Part shown: piece after piece, positions 10,686 through 21,045 of the stretch
How the letters are laid out: the number at the start of each line of letters is the position of its first letter
Position numbering within the stretch: position 1 is the first letter of the stretch
Source: an uncultured SAR86 cluster bacterium
GTDB taxonomy: Bacteria; Pseudomonadota; Gammaproteobacteria; Magnimaribacterales; AG-339-G14
Reading direction: 5' to 3'
DNA length: 60,692 nucleotides
NCBI GenBank assembly: GCA_902514645.1
Contig: CABXRO010000005.1
Location: forward strand, 1 to 60,692
Notes under the pieces: model-generated
Told to the model about the DNA's origin: nothing
Databases searched by the model: none
The model's input: the letters and a program-made list of their open reading frames with translations, nothing else
Translations under genes and position numbers: made by a program

Positions 10686-11069
10686 GTGGATGAAAATAAA
10701 ACGGAAAAACTTCTTAAAATTATTTCTGAATTGAGGGATCCTATTTCCGGGTGCGAATGGACTAAATCTCAAACTTCAAAAACTCTCCTACCTTTTATAA
10801 TAGAAGAAGCTAAAGAAGTCCTTGATGCTTTTAAAAAAGAAGATAACGAAAATCTTAAAGAAGAATTAGGCGATCTTCTGTTACAAATAGTTCTTCAAAG
10901 TAAAATTGCTGAAGAAAATAAACTATTTTCTTTTAATGAAGTAATTGATAATTTATGTGAAAAGTTGACTAGAAGGCATCCCTATGTTTTTCACGATAAA
11001 AGGCCTCATACAATTGAAGAACAAAGAGAAGCATATTTTAAAATTAAAGAATTAGAGAAGGCAAAGTGA
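10686..11069 (+). CDS. mazG: MazG nucleotide pyrophosphohydrolase domain protein (half-length)
   Basis: LRDPISGCEWTKSQTSKTLLPFIIEEAKEVLDAF...EELGDLLLQIVL; GTG start; 127 aa. Confidence 0.85.
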   Translation: MDENKTEKLLKIISELRDPISGCEWTKSQTSKTLLPFIIEEAKEVLDAFKKEDNENLKEELGDLLLQIVLQSKIAEENKLFSFNEVIDNLCEKLTRRHPYVFHDKRPHTIEEQREAYFKIKELEKAK

Positions 11070-11947
11070 AATTTTTACTTGAGAATTTAATAGGAATTAC
11101 ATCTTTTACTATTTTAGTATTGAACACAATTATCTTGTCATGCTTGTTAATACCTTTGGGAATAATTAAATTTCTCTTACCAATCACAACACTAAAAATA
11201 TTATTCACTAAATTTATTATAAAAGTTGGTGAATTATGGATTTTTACAAATAAAATTTGGGTGAAGGTACTGCACAATCCGAAGTGGCAAATAATAGGTA
11301 AAGAAAATATCAAGTCCGATGGTTGGACAGTTGCAACTTCAAATCATCAATCATTTGCAGACATATTTTTGTTACAAGATATCACTAATAGGAAAATGCC
11401 TATGCTTAAATTCTTTATGAAATATGTTCTTATTTATGTTCCAGTTATAGGTCTTTCTTGGTGGGCTTTAGATATGCCTTTTCTAAAAAGATATACAAAA
11501 GAACAGCTAGAAAAGAATCCCAAACTAGAAGGAAAGGATGTGATAGAAATGAAAAGAGCTTTGAAACATTACGCTCTTTATCCTGTAACTGTATTCAGTT
11601 TTTCTGAAGGAACAAGATTTACTTTAAAAAAACATCATAATCAAAATAGTCCTTTTAAAAATCTTTTAAAGCCAAAAGAAGGTGGTTTGGCAACAGCTTT
11701 GAGCCTTGTAAGCAAAATTGATTCTTTGATTGATTTTACGATTAAGTTTGATTCAAAAAAAAGAAGTTTTTGGGATTATCTTTGTGGAAGAATGAGTTCA
11801 GCAAAAATTATCATCAAAGAGATAAAAATTCCAAAAAAATTTCTTAATGAAAATTTATTAGACAACAAATCTTTAAGGTCTGAATTCAAGGAATGGATAA
11901 ATTTATTATGGATTGAAAAAGATAAATTGCTCAGTAATAGAGAATAA
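11066..11947 (+). CDS. Lysophospholipid acyltransferase (YihG-like PlsC domain)
   Basis: SNHQSFADIFLL (NHxxxxD box), FSEGTRFT. Confidence 0.85.
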   Translation: MKFLLENLIGITSFTILVLNTIILSCLLIPLGIIKFLLPITTLKILFTKFIIKVGELWIFTNKIWVKVLHNPKWQIIGKENIKSDGWTVATSNHQSFADIFLLQDITNRKMPMLKFFMKYVLIYVPVIGLSWWALDMPFLKRYTKEQLEKNPKLEGKDVIEMKRALKHYALYPVTVFSFSEGTRFTLKKHHNQNSPFKNLLKPKEGGLATALSLVSKIDSLIDFTIKFDSKKRSFWDYLCGRMSSAKIIIKEIKIPKKFLNENLLDNKSLRSEFKEWINLLWIEKDKLLSNRE

Positions 11948-11951
11948 ATCC

Positions 11952-13991
11952 ATGATACTCAAATTAAATAAATTTCTTGTTCTTTTAATTTTCTTTCTGG
12001 CTTCACTAGGTATTACAAGTGAAGAGTCTTTTGGAATAAAGAATGAATATGGGCCAGTTGTAAATGAAATCATCGAAATTCTTAACCGTAATCATTTTAA
12101 AAAGAATATTGAAATAAATGAGCAAAAAGTTATTGATAACTTTTTAGTAAATTTAGATAAAGAAAAAATTGTTTTCACTTCTGGAGAGTTCGTGTCATAT
12201 TCGGCAAAATTTAAGAATATCTATAACTTAGATGAAATATTTAAAATTTATGAAAATTTCTCTTATAGATCACTTGAGTTAATAGCCTATCAAAGAGATG
12301 TAATTTATTTGATAGATAATTCGAACGACTTAGATACATCTGAATTTATTAAAAAAAGCAGAGAAAATGAAAAAAGATTCGATTCTTTAGATGCCATCAA
12401 GAATTATCATGCTCTTTTAATAAAAAACGAGTTTATAAATATTCTTTTATCAAATAATGACTTTGAAAACTCTAAGTCAAAACTTCTCAAAAGACTCAAC
12501 AATAGAGTCAAAAGTTTAAAAAGAATAAAGTCAGATGATATCTTTTCTTTGTATTCAAATTCAATAACCTCTCTATATGACCCTCATACAAATTATTTAT
12601 CTCCAAAATCTCAGGAGGACTTTGAGATAAACATGAGTCTTTCTCTTGAAGGTATTGGAGCAATTTTATCTACAGAAGATGGTATCACCAAAATAGTCAA
12701 GTTAATCCCAGGAGGACCTGCTGATAAATCGGGCCTGTTAAAAGTAAATGACAAAATTGTAGGTGTAGCTTCTCTACCAGAAAATGATATGGAAGACGTA
12801 AGAGATTGGAGGATAGATGAGGTGGTTCGACTCATTAGAGGTCCAAAAAATACCAAAGTAAGGCTTGAAGTTATTCCTAATTCTTCTCCAGACGATGTCT
12901 TAGGAAGAGTGATAGAAATTACTAGAGGATTGGTAAAACTTGAAGATCAAGCTGCAAAGAAAAAGAAGGTGGAGATATACAAACCGAATAAATCTTACAA
13001 TATTGGCGTGATAGATTTGCCTGCTTTTTATATGGATTTTGATGCCTTTAGCAAAAATCAATTTAACTATAAAAGCAGTTCGAAGGACGTCAGGAATCTC
13101 TTGAGGGAATTAAAAGAAGAAAAAGTGGATGGAGTTATTCTTGATTTGAGAGGAAATTCCGGCGGTTCTTTATATGAAGCTTACTCGCTTGCAAAGCTTT
13201 TCATTGGAAAGGGAAGTATAGTTCAAGTAATGGAGTCGAATGGCTCGATTCAGCCTTTAGGTCATACAAGAGGAATTCAAAACTATGAAGGACCGGTTAT
13301 GATTTTAGTTGATAAATTAAGTGCATCGGCTTCAGAAATTCTTGCAGGAGCTTTTCAAGATTACAAAAGAGGATTAATTGTAGGCTCAAATACTTTCGGT
13401 AAAGGAACGGTTCAAAGGCTAGAAAATCTTTCATATGGACAATTAAAATTCACGGAACAAAAGTTTTATAGAGTCTCCGGAAAGAGTACTCAAAATTTAG
13501 GGGTTATCCCTGATATTAACCTACCATATGTTTTTGATAGTGAAGAAGTTGGAGAAATGGCCCTTGAAAACTCTCTTCCATATGATGATATTTCATCTTT
13601 AGAGTTTGAGCCTTTTAATTCAACTTCTAATATAGAGATGATTCAAAATTTCTCAAAAAAAAGAGTATCCGATTCAAACTTGAATGAGTACATTAAAGAT
13701 CAAAAAATTCAAAGCAAAAACGAATTGGATAAAAAATTGATTCCCGTAAATTATTTAGTAAGAAAATCTGAAAAAAGAGCACAAGAGGAAAAAAGACTAT
13801 TCATTGAAAATAGATTTAGAGTTTCTGTAGGTTTAAAACCTTATTTAAATTTTCAAGAGTTTTTAGATGCTGATCCTGAAGAATTAAATGAGTTTTCTGA
13901 AAAAATGGTTTTAGAAGAAGCAGCGAGAATTTTAATTGATCAAATAAATTTTAATAAGCCCAAAAGACTTTCCAGTTCAGACTTCAGATGA
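11952..13991 (+). CDS. prc: Carboxy-terminal processing (tail-specific) protease
   Basis: PDZ domain (GLLKVNDKIVGV), S41 peptidase GNSGGSLYEAYSLAKLFI, LSASASEILAGAFQDYKRGLIVGSNTFGKGTVQ. ATG 11952 gives a signal peptide. Confidence 0.9.
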   Translation: MILKLNKFLVLLIFFLASLGITSEESFGIKNEYGPVVNEIIEILNRNHFKKNIEINEQKVIDNFLVNLDKEKIVFTSGEFVSYSAKFKNIYNLDEIFKIYENFSYRSLELIAYQRDVIYLIDNSNDLDTSEFIKKSRENEKRFDSLDAIKNYHALLIKNEFINILLSNNDFENSKSKLLKRLNNRVKSLKRIKSDDIFSLYSNSITSLYDPHTNYLSPKSQEDFEINMSLSLEGIGAILSTEDGITKIVKLIPGGPADKSGLLKVNDKIVGVASLPENDMEDVRDWRIDEVVRLIRGPKNTKVRLEVIPNSSPDDVLGRVIEITRGLVKLEDQAAKKKKVEIYKPNKSYNIGVIDLPAFYMDFDAFSKNQFNYKSSSKDVRNLLRELKEEKVDGVILDLRGNSGGSLYEAYSLAKLFIGKGSIVQVMESNGSIQPLGHTRGIQNYEGPVMILVDKLSASASEILAGAFQDYKRGLIVGSNTFGKGTVQRLENLSYGQLKFTEQKFYRVSGKSTQNLGVIPDINLPYVFDSEEVGEMALENSLPYDDISSLEFEPFNSTSNIEMIQNFSKKRVSDSNLNEYIKDQKIQSKNELDKKLIPVNYLVRKSEKRAQEEKRLFIENRFRVSVGLKPYLNFQEFLDADPEELNEFSEKMVLEEAARILIDQINFNKPKRLSSSDFR

Positions 13992-14800
13992 AAATTTTTT
14001 CTTTTAATGTAAATGGCCTAAGAGCTAGGCTGCACCAGATGAGTGCTTTAATTGACAAACACTCGCCAGACATTATCTGTCTGCAAGAGACAAAAGTAGA
14101 CAATGAAAATTATCCCATGGAGAGCATAAATGAATTAGGTTACAAAGCTATAATTAACGGGCAAAAAGGACATTACGGAGTATCAACTCTCTATAAATCA
14201 GAACCCTTGGATTTCCAAATAGGCTTTCCGACAGATGAAGAAGATGCGCAATGTAGGCTAATTTCTTCAAGGCACAAGTTTTCTTCTCAAGAAGTAACAA
14301 TTATCAATGGGTATTTTCCCCAAGGAGAAAGCAGAGATCATCCAAAAAAATTTCCTTATAAAGAAAAGTTTTTTAAGGACTTGATGATCTATTTAAATGA
14401 AAATTTTGTTCCAGAGGACAATATTATTATCTTGGGAGACCTAAATATTTCTCCGGAAGATATTGATATAGGTATTGGAGAAAACAATAGAAAAAGATGG
14501 TTAGCAACTGGAAAATGCAGCTTCCTACCTGAAGAAAGAGAGTGGTTAGAAAAAATAAAAACTTGGGGATTTTTTGATTCTTACAGAAAGTTTTTCCCAG
14601 ATTCCAATGATAAGTTTAGCTGGTTTGATTACCGAAGTAGAGGGTTTGATGATAATCCAAAAAGAGGCTTAAGAATTGATCATCTTTGGGTGACAAAACC
14701 TCTTTTAGAGATGGCAATTGAATCTGAAATAGATTACGAAATAAGAGGTATGGAAAAACCTTCCGATCATGCTCCAGTTTGGACTGAATTTAAAATCTAA
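13988..14800 (+). CDS. xthA: Exodeoxyribonuclease III
   Basis: MKIFSFNVNGLRARL, IICLQETKV, GDLNISPEDIDIG, LRIDHLWVT, SDHAPVW. Confidence 0.95.
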   Translation: MKIFSFNVNGLRARLHQMSALIDKHSPDIICLQETKVDNENYPMESINELGYKAIINGQKGHYGVSTLYKSEPLDFQIGFPTDEEDAQCRLISSRHKFSSQEVTIINGYFPQGESRDHPKKFPYKEKFFKDLMIYLNENFVPEDNIIILGDLNISPEDIDIGIGENNRKRWLATGKCSFLPEEREWLEKIKTWGFFDSYRKFFPDSNDKFSWFDYRSRGFDDNPKRGLRIDHLWVTKPLLEMAIESEIDYEIRGMEKPSDHAPVWTEFKI

Positions 14801-15264
14801 TTTCTCCTTTCTTGAAAAAATTTTTTTAATAACTCAGAGCTTTCGGTTGCAAGGATTCCACTTGAAACTGAAATTTGATGGTTAAAGAAACTCTCCTCTT
14901 TTAGATTCAAATTATTTATAACCACTCCTGATTTTTGGTCCTCTGTAGCAAAGATTAATCTATCTATTCGAGCATGAATGCATGCTCCAAAACACATCAA
15001 GCAAGGCTCTAAAGTAACGTAGAGACTAGCTCCATTGAGTCTATAGTTATCTATTTTTTTTGCTGCATCTCTCAGCGCATTCATTTCTGCGTGCCCGGAA
15101 GGATCATTTTTGCTTATTGATTGGTTATGCGAACGAGAAATTACTTCATCGTTTTTGACCAAAACCGCACCAACTGGTACTTCATTCTCTGAATAAGCCA
15201 ATTTGGCCTCATCTAAAGCCAATTTCATGTAAATAAAATCCTTTTCGTTTTGCAAGTTATTCAA
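14797..15264 (-). CDS. tadA: tRNA-specific adenosine deaminase
   Basis: PSGHAEMNALRDA (HAE) and LEPCLMCFGACIHARI (PCxxC). Confidence 0.93.
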   Translation of the reverse strand: MNNLQNEKDFIYMKLALDEAKLAYSENEVPVGAVLVKNDEVISRSHNQSISKNDPSGHAEMNALRDAAKKIDNYRLNGASLYVTLEPCLMCFGACIHARIDRLIFATEDQKSGVVINNLNLKEESFFNHQISVSSGILATESSELLKKFFQERRN

Positions 15265-15640
15265 GAATCTTTTTAATCATCTCGATGGATGATTCCATAC
15301 CATCTGAGATTAATTTTTCAAATTCGTCTGGTTCAACTTCAGAAGTCCAAACTAGTTTTGAGAAATTATTATCTTCAAGCACTGTAACTTTAGCTAAATG
15401 GTGATTCAATGGTGCGGGGGATTTTATGACGCTATAAGTCAATGATTTATTGGCCTGATCCTTTTCAATGATTTGTTCCTTAATTTCTCCAACGCCATCC
15501 ATTTTGAAAGTCCTTACATCATTTTCAAGAACAATTTCGTTTGCAAAAGGCACCCAATCAGATCTCGTAACTTCTGCAAAAAGTTCCCAAAGTGAATCTG
15601 CCGAACATTTAATATGTTTTTCTATTTTAATTTTTTTCAT
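15257..15640 (-). CDS. SRPBCC (START-like) family protein
   Basis: IEKHIKCSADSLWELFAEVTRSDWVP...GVGEIKEQIIEKD...LVWTSEV; polyketide cyclase/SRPBCC pattern. Confidence 0.7.
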   Translation of the reverse strand: MKKIKIEKHIKCSADSLWELFAEVTRSDWVPFANEIVLENDVRTFKMDGVGEIKEQIIEKDQANKSLTYSVIKSPAPLNHHLAKVTVLEDNNFSKLVWTSEVEPDEFEKLISDGMESSIEMIKKILE

Positions 15641-16697
15641 TAAATTCCTGTCTTAAGTAATTTGATACGTGATTATTGACGTGAAAATCGCTATCTAAAG
15701 GCATTATTTCATTATGAATTAATTTTTTTGCAACTCTAATCATTATCACGGAAAATTTAAATAGACATAATATTCGGTAATAAAAGAAATTGTCAGCTGA
15801 ATAGCCGGTCTTTATTTCCCAAAATTTTATTGCTTCTTCATTTGAAATAGATCCTGGAAGCTTTTCAATATTTAGTCCGTAGCTACTGACATCATCGGTT
15901 GTAAGTCCCCAAGCTAAATCACATAAAGGATCTCCAATGGTTGCCATCTCCCAGTCGAGTAAACTCTTTACCTGAAAATTTTCAAAGAGTACGTTTCCTA
16001 TTCTTGAGTCTCCCCAACAAAGTTTTTTTGGATTCGGGTTAGAAGGAAGATTTTCTGATAACCAAAGAAAAACTTCTCTTAGAAATACATTTTCTTCTCC
16101 GTCCATACCCCATTCCATGAATGATTTGTAGTATTGGAGATCAGACAGTAGATGAGAGCTTTCATTGTCTCTTTTATCGATCAAACTCAATTCTAAATCC
16201 TCATAATTTATTTTATGAAAAGATACTAGGTTTTCTAACCAACCAAACCAAACTGATCTAATTTGATCTGGAGAAGCTCTCCCCATCATACCTTCAGGAT
16301 CCATATGGTATGGTGGATTATCGGAAGGTGCCTCTCCGCTGACATATTTCATTACATAAAATTCTGATCCAATGATTTCTTTATTTTGTTCAGAAAACAA
16401 AATTTCCGGTACAGGAAATCTAAATTGTTTTAATTGCTTCATGATTTCGACTTGCAACCCAAGATCGTATTCAGGAAATACTTGAAAACCGGTTGGCTTT
16501 GTTCTTAATACAATATCTTCATCAATGTTTTTCCCTAAAACTTTGCAAGAGAAAGTTTCATTTGAAAAACCACTTGCCTCTGACGATTCGTGTGGCTGTA
16601 TTGAAATATTTTGTTTCTTATAACGCTCTTTCGTTTCGAGCCAGCTTTTAAAAATTGATAATTTTTTTTGGAAATTTTTTTCTGAAGAAACAGGCAT
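15627..16697 (-). CDS. Phosphotransferase family protein (APH/ACAD10-like)
   Basis: LCWGDSRIGNVLFENFQVKSLLDWEMATIGDPLCDLAW: APH-type catalytic loop and DWE motif. Confidence 0.85.
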   Translation of the reverse strand: MPVSSEKNFQKKLSIFKSWLETKERYKKQNISIQPHESSEASGFSNETFSCKVLGKNIDEDIVLRTKPTGFQVFPEYDLGLQVEIMKQLKQFRFPVPEILFSEQNKEIIGSEFYVMKYVSGEAPSDNPPYHMDPEGMMGRASPDQIRSVWFGWLENLVSFHKINYEDLELSLIDKRDNESSHLLSDLQYYKSFMEWGMDGEENVFLREVFLWLSENLPSNPNPKKLCWGDSRIGNVLFENFQVKSLLDWEMATIGDPLCDLAWGLTTDDVSSYGLNIEKLPGSISNEEAIKFWEIKTGYSADNFFYYRILCLFKFSVIMIRVAKKLIHNEIMPLDSDFHVNNHVSNYLRQEFNEKN

Positions 16698-16699
16698 TA

Positions 16700-17797
16700 T
16701 TAGGGCTTATCGAAAAGGTCCTTAAACCCACTAGGCTCGTGAGGCCCCAAAAACAATTGTTCTAGAACACCCCGACCTTGAAGCTCTTTTTCAGGAGTCT
16801 TAAGCTTAACTTCACACAATGATTGAATGTGAAGAAATGGCGGATCTTGCGGATCGTCATTCAAATCATAGGTGTCGTAGTGAGTTTCTAATTCTCCTTT
16901 GAATTGGCCATGGCCCCAATCAGGGTGCATGTACCCTAAGCCACACATAAACATATTCACTTTAGGAGTAATTTGAAATTCAAATAAATCCTCTTGTGAA
17001 GTTTTTAAGTTCAAAGACAACGATTCAACTCTTCTTGTTTTGGGTAAGTAAGAGATAGACTTTTGATGTGAAACAAAATTAGACTGTTCTTTTCCGTCAT
17101 CGAATTGTATTTTTGCGAAAGCATTATCAGCTTCTCCTTTTTCATTATCAATGTAATAAATGTGTGTTGCTAACTCATCAAAATGAACGGGAGCCCAAAG
17201 CCAAAAAAATTGGGGCATTTCAAAAGGCACCATAGGTTGACTATCGCCCGCACCAACAGGCCTAACCCCCCAAGATCTGTCTCTAGTTCCAATAAATTCT
17301 TTTGGAGATATTTTGATAACTTCATCTTTTATTTTAATTTCTCCAGACCAATTTCCATGCTGAGTTAACCTACAGGTATCCATTATTTTTCTTGGGCCAT
17401 TAAAAAGAGTCATATTTGGCTCCTGCATGGGTTCAAATCTTTTGGTGAATTCTAGCTTTGCTGTAATGTCTGAATCATTATTTGTCAGTTCAACTGAAAG
17501 CTTTTCTAAAGGCTCAAGAACTTTAACTTCAATAGGGCCTACTTTTGTATCAAGTCTTTCGAGTCCCAAAATTCTTGAAGATCTTATATTATGCTGCTTT
17601 CCATCAACGGCTATGGTGAAAGAAGCATCCATGATGTTCAAATTAGGATACAAGCAAAGTACAGCAGCAAAATAAAAATCTTCTTTTTTGGAATACCCAT
17701 TAAAAAAATATCGATCATAAAAATTTCTTTCTGTACCAACTTCTGAAACAGGATGGGGTAGTTGGTGAATTGGATAATCGTCTGCTTTAGTAATCAT
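16700..17797 (-). CDS. Conserved hypothetical protein, probable beta-rich lipocalin/hydroxysteroid-associated-type fold
   Basis: 365 aa intact ORF in a tight operon with the phosphotransferase; GTRDRSWGVRPVG...FFWLWAPVHFDELATHIYYID pattern. Confidence 0.5.
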   Translation of the reverse strand: MITKADDYPIHQLPHPVSEVGTERNFYDRYFFNGYSKKEDFYFAAVLCLYPNLNIMDASFTIAVDGKQHNIRSSRILGLERLDTKVGPIEVKVLEPLEKLSVELTNNDSDITAKLEFTKRFEPMQEPNMTLFNGPRKIMDTCRLTQHGNWSGEIKIKDEVIKISPKEFIGTRDRSWGVRPVGAGDSQPMVPFEMPQFFWLWAPVHFDELATHIYYIDNEKGEADNAFAKIQFDDGKEQSNFVSHQKSISYLPKTRRVESLSLNLKTSQEDLFEFQITPKVNMFMCGLGYMHPDWGHGQFKGELETHYDTYDLNDDPQDPPFLHIQSLCEVKLKTPEKELQGRGVLEQLFLGPHEPSGFKDLFDKP

Positions 17798-17811
17798 ATT
17801 TTTTAATTTTA

Positions 17812-18354
17812 TTATTTAGAAAAGCTCATCGAAGCTATATCAATTTCCATATCAAAATCCCTTCCAGAAGCTTCAACGCCAATAAGTTTTATTTTTTTAG
17901 GGTTAAGGTTCCTTTTTTTTGGGCTTTTATTACTGTATCGAATGAATTCATTAAATTCAATTTCAAAATCTTGCCATTCATTAGTGACTTCAAATTCGCT
18001 GAGATATCTCACCCAAGGAAAGATCGAGCCTCTGGTTTTTATATGGATAAAATACTTTTCGTTATTTCCTCTTGCCTTGAATTTTATTTTAGAAAAGTCA
18101 CTTAAATTATTCGCATCAATTTCTTTTCTGAACATTAAAAACCCTCCACCATCGGTAGAAACATTTCCTTTTGCAGAGATAAAATCAAAACTTTCATTTG
18201 TAGATTCTTTTAATGCCATCGAACCATCAGATTTGCCTCCCATGACTTGATCTTTTACAAAACGCCAAGCATCTATATCGATATTTTTTTTGGGCAGAAT
18301 TTCAAAAGAAAGCATATTAAAAGACAAAAAGATTAATAAAAAATATTTCAGCAT
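17812..18354 (-). CDS. CIA30-like protein with signal peptide
   Basis: WRFVKDQVMGGKSDGSMAL...FISAKGNVSTDGGGFLMFRKEI: CIA30 family pattern. Confidence 0.75.
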   Translation of the reverse strand: MLKYFLLIFLSFNMLSFEILPKKNIDIDAWRFVKDQVMGGKSDGSMALKESTNESFDFISAKGNVSTDGGGFLMFRKEIDANNLSDFSKIKFKARGNNEKYFIHIKTRGSIFPWVRYLSEFEVTNEWQDFEIEFNEFIRYSNKSPKKRNLNPKKIKLIGVEASGRDFDMEIDIASMSFSK

Positions 18355-18357
18355 AAT

Positions 18358-18918
18358 TTAGTCTAAAAGTTTTCTTGACGCTATGTTTGTTAATTCTTCT
18401 TCAAAAACTAAGTCTTTTGTCGAATTAAGTCTATCGACATATAAAAATCCAAATAAATGATCAAGTTCATGTTGAAATACGGTTGCTAAAAAATCTTCAA
18501 CAATTACTTCTTTTTCATCGGCATGTTCGTTGAGATAATTAATTTTAAGCTGTCGTGGCCTTTCAACATATCCTCTTAAGCCAGGAACACTCAAACAACC
18601 CTCCCAAAAGCCCTGTTTTTGATGATCAATTACTTCTAGTTTTGGGTTAAATATGACAAATTCCTCAGAATTTTCTAAATTATCATATCTTTCTGATTCA
18701 CTTTCCAATTTTATAACCGCTAATTGGATAGATATTCCTATTTGGGGTGCAGCCAAGCCTATTCCACCAGCTTTTTTCATAACATCCCACATTTTAGGAA
18801 TTAATTCTTGTATTTCGGAAGATAAGATTTCTTTTTTAGTAAGTTCTTTTGCAGTTTGTCTTAAAACAGGATTACCTAATTTTAAGATTTCGAACTCATT
18901 TTCAGAAATTTTTGTCAT
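18358..18918 (-). CDS. def: Peptide deformylase
   Basis: GIGLAAPQIG, WEGCLSVPG, FQHELDHLFGFLYVDRL. Confidence 0.95.
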   Translation of the reverse strand: MTKISENEFEILKLGNPVLRQTAKELTKKEILSSEIQELIPKMWDVMKKAGGIGLAAPQIGISIQLAVIKLESESERYDNLENSEEFVIFNPKLEVIDHQKQGFWEGCLSVPGLRGYVERPRQLKINYLNEHADEKEVIVEDFLATVFQHELDHLFGFLYVDRLNSTKDLVFEEELTNIASRKLLD

Positions 18919-19031
18919 AAAAATACTTATTTATATTGTTAAATTTAGCTTTCACTAAAATTGACTTAAGTTTTTAAAGGTCTTAAACTTGCCGTCGTAA
19001 AGGCATATTAAGTGTCTTAGGAGATTTATCA

Positions 19032-19517
19032 ATGATTTTAATCAATTTAAAGAATTTTTTTGGTCAATTTTCAAAACTATTAGTTTTGATGGTTTTCTTT
19101 GTTGGCTGCTCTAGTACTCCTTTTATGCAGAACAATATTGTTGCTACAAAATATCTTTTGGATAGTTTTGTTGAAGATGCTGGAGGAAAAGGACAAGTTA
19201 ATGCTGAAACTTATCATTGGGAAGTCGATGCTTCTGCTTTAGGTTGTGCTGAACTTCAAGCTGAAAGAATAAGACATTCTGCTTTAATTGATAGTGTTGC
19301 TGAAAAAGTAATAGAAAATTCATCCAGATCAACCAGTTACGCATCATACGGTCTGGAAATGCATGATCCAACTTTAGGCACCAGTTTTGTGGGTGTTAAA
19401 TCCACAGGATTAAACCCTGAGGTTTCAGAGTACAGAAAGTTAAAATTAGCAGTTGAAAAGTTGAAGTCTGCTTCAATTGATAAATGTACTTCTGCTGAAG
19501 TAATGAGAACTCCCTAA
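19032..19517 (+). CDS. Putative lipoprotein, unknown function
   Basis: N-terminal signal with lipobox-like LVLMVFFVGC|SS; no recognised domain. Confidence 0.65.
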   Translation: MILINLKNFFGQFSKLLVLMVFFVGCSSTPFMQNNIVATKYLLDSFVEDAGGKGQVNAETYHWEVDASALGCAELQAERIRHSALIDSVAEKVIENSSRSTSYASYGLEMHDPTLGTSFVGVKSTGLNPEVSEYRKLKLAVEKLKSASIDKCTSAEVMRTP

Positions 19518-19530
19518 CTAAGGGAAAACT

Positions 19531-21045
19531 TTAATTAGTTTCCAAAGCTTTCAAAATTATCGACCTAGTATCAGCTGGGTCGATAACTGCATCTATCTCT
19601 AATTGAGTGGCGGCCTCCAATGCTTTTCCAGCATCGTACATTTTTTGAACAAGCTTGTTGAATAATTCTTCTCTTTCCTTTTCATCTTCAATGGCTTCCA
19701 GTTCTTTTTTATAGCCGAGTTTTACTGCTCCTTCTAGGCCCATTCCTCCGAACTCTCCTGTTGGCCAAGAAGCGGTAAAAATGGGTATGTAAAAACTTCC
19801 TCCAACCATAGCCATTGCGCCCAGTCCATAACCTTTTCTTAAGAAGATTGCTACCAAAGGAACTGAGATATTTGCACCTGCGTTGAATAGACTACCCATT
19901 TTCCTTACAGCTCCTTCTCTTTCACTATCAACACCAACCATAAAGCCAGGAGTATCTGCTAAAGAAACTATTGGAAGATTGTGTTCATTACAAATTGAAA
20001 TAAACTGTCCAGCTTTTTCAGCTGAAGTTGCATCCACAGCTCCGCCCAGATGCTGACAATCGTTTGCAATAAGGGCAACTGGCTTACCCTCTAATCTTAT
20101 AAACCCAGTAATTACACTTCGACCATAAATTTTTCTGACTTCCAGAAAGGAATCTTTATCGGCAATGATTTCTATAATATCTCTGACTGAGTAAGCCATC
20201 CTTCTATTTTCTGGAATGAGGTTTCTTAAAATCGACTGATCTTTAGTTTCCCATTTATTTAAACTTCCCTGAAAGTAAGAAAGTAATTTTTTTGCAAAAC
20301 TTGTTGCCTCTGCTTCGTTCTCCGCAAGGTAGTCTATAACACCTAATTTTTCTTGTTCTTCAGCTGGACCAATATCCTTTGGATTTACCTTTCCAAGTCC
20401 TCCACCTTCTATCATTGCCGGTCCTGCCATTCCCAACCAAGAATTTTTTGTAGAAATGCAAAAATCAGCAGTTCCAAATAATGCAGCATTGCCAGCAAAG
20501 CAATATCCATTATTGACAGCGATTCTTAGGCTTTTTCCTTTTAATTTAGCCCAATTACTAAATGAAGGAATATTTAATCCTGCAAATTGAACATGTACAT
20601 CCGTATCGCCTGGCCTACCTCCGCCTCCTTCTGTATACATTACGACGGGTAAATTTTGTTTTTCAGCTGTCTCGCAAATCCTATCTAGTTTTTTGTGGTG
20701 ATAATAACCTTGAGTTCCTGCCAAGACTGAATAATCATTGATGATTATTGCAGAAAGAGCTTTTTTATCATCTAAGATTTCACTATTAATTTTACCAAAT
20801 CCAGTGATTATCCCATCAGCAGCTGTTTCGGTTCTTAGCTCTTCAAGTTCCCTTCTACTTTTTTGCGCTGCAATAGCAAGTTGGCCATATTCTACAAAGG
20901 AATCTTTATCCACTAGATCATCAAGATTTTCTCTAGCTGTTCTATAACCTTTTTCGTATCTTTTCTCTCTTGCTGCTCCCCTTTCTTCATCTAGAGTTTT
21001 AGATAATCTTTTATGAAGTTCTATGAGCTCTGATCTTTTTGACAT
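19531..21045 (-). CDS. Acyl-CoA carboxylase carboxyltransferase subunit
   Basis: Carboxyltransferase domain: YTEGGGGRPGD, NDCQHLGGAVDATSAEKAGQFISIC, LADTPGFMVGVDSEREGAVRKMG. Confidence 0.9.
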   Translation of the reverse strand: MSKRSELIELHKRLSKTLDEERGAAREKRYEKGYRTARENLDDLVDKDSFVEYGQLAIAAQKSRRELEELRTETAADGIITGFGKINSEILDDKKALSAIIINDYSVLAGTQGYYHHKKLDRICETAEKQNLPVVMYTEGGGGRPGDTDVHVQFAGLNIPSFSNWAKLKGKSLRIAVNNGYCFAGNAALFGTADFCISTKNSWLGMAGPAMIEGGGLGKVNPKDIGPAEEQEKLGVIDYLAENEAEATSFAKKLLSYFQGSLNKWETKDQSILRNLIPENRRMAYSVRDIIEIIADKDSFLEVRKIYGRSVITGFIRLEGKPVALIANDCQHLGGAVDATSAEKAGQFISICNEHNLPIVSLADTPGFMVGVDSEREGAVRKMGSLFNAGANISVPLVAIFLRKGYGLGAMAMVGGSFYIPIFTASWPTGEFGGMGLEGAVKLGYKKELEAIEDEKEREELFNKLVQKMYDAGKALEAATQLEIDAVIDPADTRSIILKALETN

